The notes under the pieces: generated by a model
What the model was told of the DNA's origin: nothing
Database searches by the model: none
Seen by the model: the letters and a program-made list of their open reading frames with translations, nothing else
Assembly (NCBI GenBank): GCA_947454525.1
Contig: CANGJM010000011.1
Coordinates: forward strand, 59,619-123,618
Origin: Flavobacteriales bacterium
GTDB taxonomy: Bacteria > Bacteroidota > Bacteroidia > Flavobacteriales_D > Crocinitomicaceae
DNA: 64,000 nucleotides
Reading direction: 5' to 3'
Shown here: in pieces, positions 46,181 through 52,717 of the stretch
Numbering within the stretch: the stretch's first letter is position 1
How the letters are laid out: each line of letters opens with the position of its first letter
Made by a program: the position numbers and the translations under genes

Positions 46181-46684
46181 TTATTCAATTGGAACGCTTC
46201 TCATTTCAAGTAGCTCTAAAATTTCCTTTTTGTTTTGTTTTGACACAAAAAACCATGAAAAAGCTTGAAGTTTAGGGACAAATCCACTTGGATGAATAAA
46301 CGTACATTGATCACCACTCCACTCATACCTAGGAACGAACATGGTGTAGAATGTATTATTTGCAATCCTTACATATTTTATATTTTTATAAAGGATCTTT
46401 ACTTGCACTTTCTCACCACCTTGAATTGGAAGATTTTCAAAAAGAAGACACTCTTCTAAAAAAGTAACCGTTTGAAACTGTCTTTTCGCTTTATCCAGGT
46501 GTGAAATCGCATGGAAAAAGCTCCATGGAACTAAGAAACTTGAAATACCTATTCCTATAATCAATGTGGATAATTGACCGTAAATCAAAAGATAAATTCC
46601 AACTGCACAACACAGAACGATGGCTGCAAACAAGGCAAGCCTTTTATAAAAATTCTGATAGCTAACGAATAAAGTTCTATTCAT
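46181..46684 (-). CDS. Two-TM protein with PH-like domain, paralog A
   Basis: 167 residues from ATG 46684 (MNRTLFVSYQNFYKRL); a TTG at 46714 is rejected because the paralog aligns from this Met. Two membrane segments (about 16-34 and 38-62, ending SSFLVPWSFFHAIS) precede a compact beta domain: QFQTVTFLEECLLFENLPIQGGEKVQVKILYKNIKYVRI, FVPRYEWSGDQCTFIHPSGFVPKLQAFSW. PSGFVPKLQ, RYEW and LPIQGG are shared with the protein at 48407-48916. The beta domain resembles a bacterial PH-like fold, as in the protein at 13178-13606. Divergent from an XRE regulator. Function unknown. Confidence 0.7.
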   Translation of the reverse strand: MNRTLFVSYQNFYKRLALFAAIVLCCAVGIYLLIYGQLSTLIIGIGISSFLVPWSFFHAISHLDKAKRQFQTVTFLEECLLFENLPIQGGEKVQVKILYKNIKYVRIANNTFYTMFVPRYEWSGDQCTFIHPSGFVPKLQAFSWFFVSKQNKKEILELLEMRSVPIE

Positions 46685-46890
46685 AATATTTGTTTTTACT
46701 ATTGCGGTTAACAACCAAGCGTCACTTACTATCTTGTAAATTTTTCACATCTCAACTTCTAACTAGAAAAAAGTGTGAAACGAGTCAAAAACTACAACAC
46801 AATGCTCCTTTAACCGCTCGCAATCGTGTATTTCTAACGTTTTGCTGTTTTTGATAACTATTTACTAGTTTTTTTTGATGTAAATATACA

Positions 46891-46914
46891 AATAATGACA
46901 TATTCGTCATTATT
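46891..46914. promoter_or_regulatory. Palindromic operator candidate upstream of the XRE regulator
   Basis: AATAATGAC and GTCATTATT form a perfect 9-bp inverted repeat with a 6-bp AT-rich centre (ATATTC). It lies in the divergent gap between paralog A and the XRE gene, 30 bp before the GTG start, the usual place for an XRE auto-operator. Confidence 0.65.
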
Positions 46915-46944
46915 ATTCACCTTACATTTTTGTGCATTTGTAAA

Positions 46945-47175
46945 GTGGGCTCACAGCAACTAAAAGATCAAGAATTAATCAATCAAATCGTTTCATTTTT
47001 GAAACTGTTAAGGGAGGAGAATGGCTTAACGCAAGAAGATGTATACAACGATACAGGAATACATATTGCACGAATAGAAACAAGAAGAGTCAATATTTCC
47101 ATAAGTACATTAGCGGCTTTGTCCAAGTATTTCAATCTGACACTTGAAGATTTTTTCAAACGCCTAAATGATTAA
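46945..47175 (+). CDS. XRE-type helix-turn-helix regulator
   Basis: About 76 residues from GTG 46945 (VGSQQLKDQELINQIVSFLKLLREENGLTQEDV); an upstream TTG at 46930 gives 81 residues, and no ATG is available. The HTH is standard: LTQEDVYNDTGIHIARIETRRVNISISTLAALSKYFNLTLEDFFKRL. It resembles small Xre/Cro regulators that control a divergent neighbour. The palindrome at 46891-46914 is its likely binding site and would cover the promoters of both this gene and paralog A. It is in the segment bounded by the two copies of the helicase 3' end. Confidence 0.85.
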   Translation: MGSQQLKDQELINQIVSFLKLLREENGLTQEDVYNDTGIHIARIETRRVNISISTLAALSKYFNLTLEDFFKRLND

Positions 47176-47212
47176 TGCAAGGAAAACAAAACAGGTAAAA
47201 TGTTTTCTGACA

Positions 47213-47263
47213 TGTCCAGAAAAAATCAAAGGAAAGAAATTGAAGATTGAGGTATCGAAATAA
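47213..47263 (+). pseudogene. Duplicate of the last 16 codons of the DEAD-box helicase
   Basis: In the helicase frame it reads CPEKIKGKKLKIEVSK then TAA, against RPEKIKGKKLKIEVSK then TAG at 45931-45981. Of six base differences, one changes an amino acid (Arg to Cys at the boundary), four are silent third-position changes and the last swaps one stop codon for another. The rest of the helicase is absent. The silent pattern means this tail diverged while part of a working gene, so it is more likely a recombination scar from a related chromosome or an integrated element than a decayed local copy. Confidence 0.8.
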
Positions 47264-47286
47264 ATGAATTGATTAATCTGTTCTCT

Positions 47287-47379
47287 TTAAATTGGTGAGA
47301 ATAGCGCTATCAAAATAATACTCAAATGAATCAAGAGAAGCATGATTACTTTGAAATCGGATGTATTTTCTGGTTTCAT
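47287..47379 (-). CDS. 30-residue hydrophobic small protein (copy 2)
   Basis: A 30-codon ORF starting MKPENTSDFKVIM with the membrane stretch LLLIHLSIILIALF, then SPI and TAA. It is homologous to 46004-46096, has the same length and lies 23 bp from the duplicated helicase tail, just as copy 1 lies 22 bp from the helicase. It starts 46 bp downstream of the WecA-like stop, so it may be co-transcribed with that gene. Predicted single-pass membrane peptide with no known family. Confidence 0.5.
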   Translation of the reverse strand: MKPENTSDFKVIMLLLIHLSIILIALFSPI

Positions 47380-47425
47380 TCTTTTATAGGTGAAAAAACA
47401 AAGTAATTAGATTGCATTGAATCAT

Positions 47426-48406
47426 TCATGACAAAAACACAAGCGCTAGAATGATGATGGTTAAATGAATAAAAAACAAGACCGTAGCTGCAAACAAGTG
47501 TGTTTTACCCTTTTTATCGATTAAAATGTGATGAATATGATTTCTATCCGCATGAAAAATAGATTTACCCTTTGCTACACGTAAAATAATAACACGAAAG
47601 ATATCAATAATGGGTAGGCTAAATAATGCCGCAAACACATATGTTAATTGGTTACCTGAAAGTTGATCCATGGCAGGATCACAGCAAGAAGACGCCATGA
47701 GTTGTAAAGCAAAACAGCACATTAAAAATCCCATTAACAAGGAACCACAGTCCCCCATGAAGATTTTGAACTTCCTGGAAAAATTGAAAAACAAGAAGGC
47801 CATTAATGACCCAATGATTACCAAACTTAAAATAGAAAAATGATGGTGGTTAGAACGAAAAAAAATGATAGCCATCACAGAGAAAAAATTGATGGAAACC
47901 AAAGCAGCCAGTCCATCAATGCCATCCATTAAATTAACAGCATTAATTAGGACTAAGAAAAAACAAAATACGAGAATGTTAAACAGATCAGCAGAGATGA
48001 ATTCAAAGTTGGTGTGAAGTCTAAAACGTTCGATGGCATCATGATAAAAATAAACCATTCCTAGTAGTGCAAGCATTTGAGAAAGCAGTTTTAAAATAGG
48101 TTTAACGGAACGCAGGTCATCATACAAACCAACAACAAACAAAAAAGTAGCACCAAAAAGCATGAAGTACAATAGCCAAGGATCAAAATCGTTATTTGCA
48201 TACGTTACATAAACAGTGAATGCCGTAAAAAAAACAATTCCTCCAATACGCGGCACAAGCAAGACATGTGAACTTCGCTTATTCGGAATGTCGTATAACT
48301 GATTTCGTTGGGCAAATAAAAGAAGGAGCGGCATCACTAGCACGGACCCCACCAAGCTCATGGAGAAAGAGAATATAAGGTATATATGACTTTCGGATAA
48401 CAACAT
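47426..48406 (-). CDS. WecA/MraY-family polyprenyl-phosphate glycosyl-1-phosphate transferase
   Basis: 326 residues with about ten membrane segments. Motifs of the family: the early DIPNKRSSHVLLVPRIGGI, the Asp pair GLYDDLRSVKP, the NLMDGIDGLA active-site region, FMGDCGSLLMGF and the HADRNHIHH (C-terminal His motif) typical of WecA-like enzymes. It would move a sugar phosphate, probably GlcNAc- or related, from a UDP-sugar onto undecaprenyl phosphate to start O-antigen, teichoic-type or other polysaccharide synthesis. It is in the second copy of the duplicated segment but absent from the first. The ATG abuts the stop of paralog A' without a gap. Surrounding polysaccharide genes are absent. 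Confidence 0.9.
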   Translation of the reverse strand: MLLSESHIYLIFSFSMSLVGSVLVMPLLLLFAQRNQLYDIPNKRSSHVLLVPRIGGIVFFTAFTVYVTYANNDFDPWLLYFMLFGATFLFVVGLYDDLRSVKPILKLLSQMLALLGMVYFYHDAIERFRLHTNFEFISADLFNILVFCFFLVLINAVNLMDGIDGLAALVSINFFSVMAIIFFRSNHHHFSILSLVIIGSLMAFLFFNFSRKFKIFMGDCGSLLMGFLMCCFALQLMASSCCDPAMDQLSGNQLTYVFAALFSLPIIDIFRVIILRVAKGKSIFHADRNHIHHILIDKKGKTHLFAATVLFFIHLTIIILALVFLS

Positions 48407-48916
48407 TTAACTTTTTCCCTTTAATCTGATTCCTTTGGATTTCAACAAATCAAGTATTTCTCGTCTATTTCGTTTATTCATCGCTAGGGAAAAGATTTGT
48501 AATTTGGGCACAAACCCACTGGGTGTGATAAATTCGCATTGCGCACCTTCCCATTCGTATCGACGAACAAATAAAATATGAATGCTTGTCATTTTAATTT
48601 GGACACTTTCAATATTCTTGAAATCTATCTGCGCACTTGCTGCTGTTCCTCCTTGAATTGGAAGATGTGCAAAAAGCAGATGATCTTTTTCGATAGTTAA
48701 AAGTTGAAATTGTTTTTTCGATTTATCCCATTCGCTCAAAGCAGAAAAGAAACTCCACGGTAAAATAAAGCTGGCCAAACCGACCTCAATAAATAAACTC
48801 GGCGAATCTCGAAGATAAGACACATACAAACTAAAAATGAATCCTACACTCGCTAAAACGAAAACGGATAACCTTAAATAAAAAATAGTTCTACTGACTT
48901 TTAACAGATTGTTCAT
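48407..48916 (-). CDS. Two-TM protein with PH-like domain, paralog A'
   Basis: 169 residues from ATG 48916 (MNNLLKVSRTIFYLRL), matching the paralog's start; an ATG at 48946 would add ten residues. Shared with 46181-46684: LPWSFF/VPWSFF, K(R/K)QFQ, LPIQGG, RYEW, QC.FI.PSGFVPKLQ. Two membrane segments precede a compact beta domain. It directly precedes the WecA-like gene and is divergent from an AraC-type regulator. It might be an accessory or regulator of the transferase, but the other copy has no transferase, so it must also work alone. Function unknown. Confidence 0.72.
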   Translation of the reverse strand: MNNLLKVSRTIFYLRLSVFVLASVGFIFSLYVSYLRDSPSLFIEVGLASFILPWSFFSALSEWDKSKKQFQLLTIEKDHLLFAHLPIQGGTAASAQIDFKNIESVQIKMTSIHILFVRRYEWEGAQCEFITPSGFVPKLQIFSLAMNKRNRREILDLLKSKGIRLKGKS

Positions 48917-49051
48917 AGCAAAGGATAAAGAATGATTGAAAAACATGATTAATTCAATGACCTAAGACAAATGTGCAGAAATAAACGAGAAGGGAAAAAG
49001 ACTTATGGTCCTTACAACTAAAAGTGCGTCTTTTTGAGCTATTTTTAACAA

Positions 49052-49080
49052 ATATGAAACACATTTTTCATGTTTCATAT
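49052..49080. promoter_or_regulatory. 10-bp inverted repeat upstream of the AraC-type regulator
   Basis: ATATGAAACA and TGTTTCATAT separated by CATTTTTCA, 35 bp before the ATG of the regulator. The spacing is compatible with a dimeric repressor/activator site; it could also form an RNA hairpin in the leader. Confidence 0.5.
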
Positions 49081-49115
49081 CTTGAATATTTTAATCGTTT
49101 TAAGTATATTTGATT

Positions 49116-50231
49116 ATGATTATCAACCTTTTCAACCTACTTATTGGATTTAGTTTAATCTTAATTTCATTTTCAATTATATTGAACTATTTTAAAATTA
49201 ATAAAATCAATTTTTTCTTTTTTTTACTAATATTTATTGCGGGTATTTCACGATTTCAGTTTGGTTTGGTTTCGCTTGGATTTATTCACGAATCCAAGCC
49301 CGTGATTTTAAGGGTTTTTATTTTTCTGTTTATTTTTCCTCCAACCTATTTTCTCTGTCTCAAATCCTTTATTTACGGAAAAGCGAGTTGGAAAACCATT
49401 CTAAAACACTTTTCATTTTTCATCATTATCCTTACCGTTCGACTTTTCACTGGAGAAATTGACCTTAAGATAATTGGCGTTTTGTTTTTTACCTACACAC
49501 TCTTTTATTACTACTTACTGACGAAAATCTCCTTGGTATATTTAAGGCAGCATCAATCCATTTACACAAAACAACAATTATTTAAAGTGAAACAGTTGAT
49601 TGTGTGGATTTTTGCATTATCCATCAATAATTTCATTTTCAGCACCTATTTTATTTTCTTTAGTGACTCCAACAAGCACGACGCAATACAAGGCATGTTT
49701 CACAGCACCATCATTGTATGGATATTATTCGTAACTTATTTATTCTTCAACCCTTCCATCCTATTTAATGAGGTATTCAAGAAGAAAGATCCCAAGAGAG
49801 ATTTCCTGAAAGAATTTAGCATTTGGAATTCTAAACCATTGCAAAAATTAGACACGCGAGATGTAGCTATTGAATTAATCATTCGAAAAAACGTAGAGAA
49901 ACTCATTGAAGATTTAAGGAATCTGAAACCAGAGTTAATCATTCAATCCAATAGCACGAACTTGATTCATGAAATGGCGCTTCATTTAAACCATCCCAAA
50001 AGCCACTTGAAATTTGCGATGAAATACCACTGTCGATTCTCTCAAAGTGACTACCTGAATCTCATGAGGGTTATTTATGCATTGACTTTATTAAATAACG
50101 GATATCTTGAAAATTACACCATCGAAACTCTTGGGGAAAAATGCCACTTTAACTCACGAACATCCTTCTACCGACACTTTAAAAAGCATATGGGAGTTTC
50201 CCCAGCAAAATACAAAACACTGATTGAATAA
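49116..50231 (+). CDS. Membrane-embedded AraC-family regulator
   Basis: 371 residues from ATG 49116 (TTG at 49110 rejected). The N-terminal ~215 residues contain about seven hydrophobic segments (NLLIGFSLILISFSIILNYF, FFFFLLIFIAGISRFQFGLV, ILRVFIFLFIFPPTYFLC and others). The C-terminal ~100 residues are an AraC/XylS DNA-binding domain with two HTH motifs; the second is YTIETLGEKCHFNSRTSFYRHFKKHMGVSPAKYKTL. Bacteroidota often have such membrane-linked AraC proteins, probably sensing an envelope signal. It is AT-rich and divergent from paralog A'. The IR at 49052-49080 is a candidate site. Confidence 0.85.
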   Translation: MIINLFNLLIGFSLILISFSIILNYFKINKINFFFFLLIFIAGISRFQFGLVSLGFIHESKPVILRVFIFLFIFPPTYFLCLKSFIYGKASWKTILKHFSFFIIILTVRLFTGEIDLKIIGVLFFTYTLFYYYLLTKISLVYLRQHQSIYTKQQLFKVKQLIVWIFALSINNFIFSTYFIFFSDSNKHDAIQGMFHSTIIVWILFVTYLFFNPSILFNEVFKKKDPKRDFLKEFSIWNSKPLQKLDTRDVAIELIIRKNVEKLIEDLRNLKPELIIQSNSTNLIHEMALHLNHPKSHLKFAMKYHCRFSQSDYLNLMRVIYALTLLNNGYLENYTIETLGEKCHFNSRTSFYRHFKKHMGVSPAKYKTLIE

Positions 50232-50242
50232 GTTAGTTCTAC

Positions 50243-50860
50243 TTATAGTTTGACTTTTTGCTTTGTACGCGCACTTATTTTGCGTTGTAGGTAATGTGAC
50301 AGAACAGCCGAACCCGCACCTACAATTGCTCCTGCGAGCACATCGCTCGGATAATGAACTCCTAGATGCATACGCGAATATCCGGTAGCACAAGCGTACA
50401 CATACGATGGGATCACCACATACCATTTTGGATAAGCCATGCTCAAAGAAGTCGCTAACGTAAACGCAGTGGAAGTATGTCCAGATGGAAAAGAATACGA
50501 TCCCGCTTCTGCCTGTTTATCCAAAAACGGATACGTCACAAACGGACGATCACGCTTAAATGCTAATTTCAAAGCTGTCGTCGTGAAGGCATTCACGCAA
50601 AAGGCTTCCACCATGAAGATCCCTTTGCTTTTCAAACTGCTGTCCTTTTGTATGATTCCAATACCCAAGACAGCAATGGGCGCTCCAATACTCATTGGAC
50701 TCACACTATTCGTAATGAACTTGAAACTTGGATCCAAGGATTTATTTCGTTCTAAATTGATTTCCTTCAATAAATCGATGTCCCAGTTTTGGGCAGAAAC
50801 AAGAGTGGGGAAAAAAATAAAAAAACTAAAAAGTATCTTGAGGCAATTGTTAAACATCAT
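50243..50860 (-). CDS. PAP2 family phosphatase
   Basis: 205 residues from ATG 50860 (MMFNNCLKILFSFFIFFPTLVSAQ, signal peptide-like). The tripartite acid phosphatase signature is complete: KLAFKRDRPFV (KX6RP), PSGHTSTA and SRMHLGVHYPSDVLAG (SRX5HX3D). Family members dephosphorylate phosphatidic acid, undecaprenyl pyrophosphate or phosphatidylglycerol phosphate; with a periplasmic/outer-membrane-type leader it could be an LpxE/LpxF- or UppP-like enzyme. Convergent with the AraC gene, 11 bp between the stops. Confidence 0.9.
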   Translation of the reverse strand: MMFNNCLKILFSFFIFFPTLVSAQNWDIDLLKEINLERNKSLDPSFKFITNSVSPMSIGAPIAVLGIGIIQKDSSLKSKGIFMVEAFCVNAFTTTALKLAFKRDRPFVTYPFLDKQAEAGSYSFPSGHTSTAFTLATSLSMAYPKWYVVIPSYVYACATGYSRMHLGVHYPSDVLAGAIVGAGSAVLSHYLQRKISARTKQKVKL

Positions 50861-50871
50861 CAGTGATTGAT

Positions 50872-50879
50872 CAAATATA
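50872..50879 (-). promoter_or_regulatory. -7 box TATATTTG for PAP2 gene
   Basis: Exact TAnnTTTG on the minus strand, 11 nt before the ATG at 50860. Confidence 0.4.
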
Positions 50880-50890
50880 CTGTTCAAAGA

Positions 50891-50922
50891 TAAAAAAAGC
50901 GTCAATGGAATTCCATTGACGC
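50891..50922 (-). terminator. Terminator with a 24-bp perfect palindrome
   Basis: GCGTCAATGGAA followed immediately by its reverse complement (50899-50922), with a seven-A tract at 50892-50898 that gives a U-run on the minus-strand transcript. It ends the 51329-50940 transcription unit. Confidence 0.85.
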
Positions 50923-50939
50923 CTAGTTTTAACATTTAC

Positions 50940-51329
50940 TTATTGAGGCAAACACAATACATAAAGGTACTTTTCTGTTTTTAATCCTTTATGATTTAAC
51001 GTTGCTTCCACTTTGACAGTAACCATGGTTGTATCGGTCACTTGATTGTGCCAATGTTCATGAAAAGCGTACGATTTTGCTTTTTCTTCTGATTCCATTT
51101 TCAAGTATTCGTCACCCGTGAAGGCATTCGCATACGTTAGTTGATACCCGTACATCGTACCATCTCCAACAATTGTTCCTTCAAAATGTAAAGAATCATC
51201 ATAAGAAATGGTATCATTTGCAATGGGCTCCATAATGTCAATTGTGGCCATTGTTGCATCGCCTTTATGGCAAGAAGCAGAAGTGAATAAAATGGCAAAA
51301 ACAGCCATATTAAGCATTGTTTTTTTCAT
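50940..51329 (-). CDS. Small lipoprotein, unknown function
   Basis: 129 residues. A lipoprotein signal (MKKTMLNMAVFAILFTSASC) ends in Cys at 20. The mature domain of ~110 residues is beta-type (IDIMEPIANDTISYDDSLHFEGTIVGDGTMYGYQLTYAN) and includes a HEHWHN motif that could bind a metal, then TTMVTVKVEATLNHKGLKTEKYLYVLC. It resembles small immunoglobulin-like lipoproteins such as DUF4625 members, a weak impression. It overlaps the 3' end of the upstream gene by 20 bp, so they are co-transcribed. Confidence 0.7.
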   Translation of the reverse strand: MKKTMLNMAVFAILFTSASCHKGDATMATIDIMEPIANDTISYDDSLHFEGTIVGDGTMYGYQLTYANAFTGDEYLKMESEEKAKSYAFHEHWHNQVTDTTMVTVKVEATLNHKGLKTEKYLYVLCLPQ

Positions 51330-52224
51330 GTTGTTTTTTTTGAATTAAATAATTTAAACTAAGTCCGAAGACGATTTTTTGTTGAATAGAACCTTGATTC
51401 AATTCTTGTTTGATTGGAGCTTGCACCTGAGCTGAAAAGAGGAATCGATTCGTCAGGAGATTGACACTTGCTTTCATTGCTAGAATGTATCCACGATTCG
51501 TCTGACCGACCATTTGGACACCATTTAATCGACTAGCTTGATACTCATCAAATTGCAATCCAAGGGAAGAAATCAATCGATAACCTTGAATTTTTCGGTT
51601 GTAAATCATCGAACTAGAAAGTTGTGATGAATTTCCAAATTGATATCCTTCGCGATCTTTGCCCTTGAGCGCATGACTTGCCTCCCCTTGAAACGACCAT
51701 CCTTTTTGGAAACGATGGGTATAATTTGCGAGAATCAATCCATCAAATGATCCCGTACCAGGAGCAAGGTTTTTCAAATCATTTTGATAGGAAAGAAATT
51801 TACCAAATGGGAATTTAGCACCTAATCCGATGTTCAGAAAGTCATGCGTCACATTCAAGGAATCTTTTTTATCGATCAAAGAATACGTGAACAGTACATT
51901 TGGATCTGAAAAACCCGACACGAAACTTGTAGTAAAATCGGTTTTTTGTCGAGCTACTTGAATTGGAATAGCTCCATAAACTTGAATCCTTTTTCCAAGC
52001 TGTGTACGAAAATTAAGGTCCGACTGCCAGATTGCTTCAGACGAATGTTTGATGCCATACAAGTACGAATCAAACAAACGATATGTTTGACGCCAACCAA
52101 CCAAATGAAAGCGATTGGAAGCAAAAATACCTATAGAGGCATTGCTTCCGACACCGCCACAAAGGTCACATGCCGACATTTGGACACAACTTAAAAGCAT
52201 GCCCAATAAAATGATGTATTTCAT
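51310..52224 (-). CDS. Outer-membrane protein with CxxC N-terminus (transporter-like)
   Basis: 304 residues. Signal peptide MKYIILLGMLLSCVQMSA, then CDLCGGVGSNASIGIFASNRF: an N-terminal Cys-X2-Cys right after processing, which recurs in Bacteroidota outer-membrane proteins near copper genes. The rest is beta-strand-rich (FRTQLGKRIQVYGAIPIQVARQ, LGAKFPFGKFLSY, KIVFGLSLNYLI) and fits a barrel. Likely metal or small-molecule transport across the outer membrane; substrate inferred only from neighbours. Confidence 0.72.
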   Translation of the reverse strand: MKYIILLGMLLSCVQMSACDLCGGVGSNASIGIFASNRFHLVGWRQTYRLFDSYLYGIKHSSEAIWQSDLNFRTQLGKRIQVYGAIPIQVARQKTDFTTSFVSGFSDPNVLFTYSLIDKKDSLNVTHDFLNIGLGAKFPFGKFLSYQNDLKNLAPGTGSFDGLILANYTHRFQKGWSFQGEASHALKGKDREGYQFGNSSQLSSSMIYNRKIQGYRLISSLGLQFDEYQASRLNGVQMVGQTNRGYILAMKASVNLLTNRFLFSAQVQAPIKQELNQGSIQQKIVFGLSLNYLIQKKQHEKNNA

Positions 52225-52264
52225 TGATTTATTGTTAATTAAACGTAACTAAGAAAGTATTCGT

Positions 52265-52660
52265 TTAACTACAGGGAGGATGAAAACAGCCTAAGTCATT
52301 TTCATAACGATAGAAATTAACCTTTTGAAAATGATGTTTTTCTTTTTTAGAAAGAAAAGCTAATTCCATGTTGATAAGCATTTTTTCCGGACAAGCAAAC
52401 AAACATGTTTCCATCCATTTCAAGTTTTCCAAGGAGCGAGAAGATGCTTGTTTTTTATCATCCAATTGCTCCTCTGCCTTTTGCAATTGTTTGGCTAAAT
52501 AACATTTTCCATTACAGTGCATTTCTGGACGATTCTTGTTCTCACATTCCATCCGAATAATTTCGCGCTGGTTTATACGGAAATTCACTTGCCAGAAAAT
52601 TCCATAAGCCGTTTTACTCAGCAAAACAAGTACGAGAAGAATGGAACTAAGGATACGCAT
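52265..52660 (-). CDS. Small exported Cys-rich protein, metal-linked family
   Basis: 131 residues with an N-terminal hydrophobic leader (MRILSSILLVLVLLSKTAYG). Conserved block MECENKNRPEMHCNGKCYLAKQLQKAEEQ, a Lys/Gln-rich helix, a later CLFACPEK and an end in CFHPPC. This family is recurrent in Bacteroidota in front of outer-membrane transport genes; the Cys and His residues suggest copper or iron handling. It is 40 bp upstream of the CxxC outer-membrane protein. Compare the HPPQ tail of the protein at 19617-20006. Confidence 0.72.
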   Translation of the reverse strand: MRILSSILLVLVLLSKTAYGIFWQVNFRINQREIIRMECENKNRPEMHCNGKCYLAKQLQKAEEQLDDKKQASSRSLENLKWMETCLFACPEKMLINMELAFLSKKEKHHFQKVNFYRYENDLGCFHPPCS

Positions 52661-52717
52661 TTCAAGTGCGAAATTAACGATTATTTTTACTCCAAATAGC
52701 TTAAAGGTAGGAAAGTA

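Noticed and set aside
47160..47280. Helicase tail at 47213 as the end of a real second helicase
   Set aside because: Upstream sequence is the end of the XRE gene and a short non-homologous gap; no RecA motif is present in frame.
50899..50922. 24-bp perfect palindrome as a regulator operator
   Set aside because: It lies between the end of one minus-strand gene and a following promoter and has a U-run on the minus transcript, so a terminator is the simpler reading.
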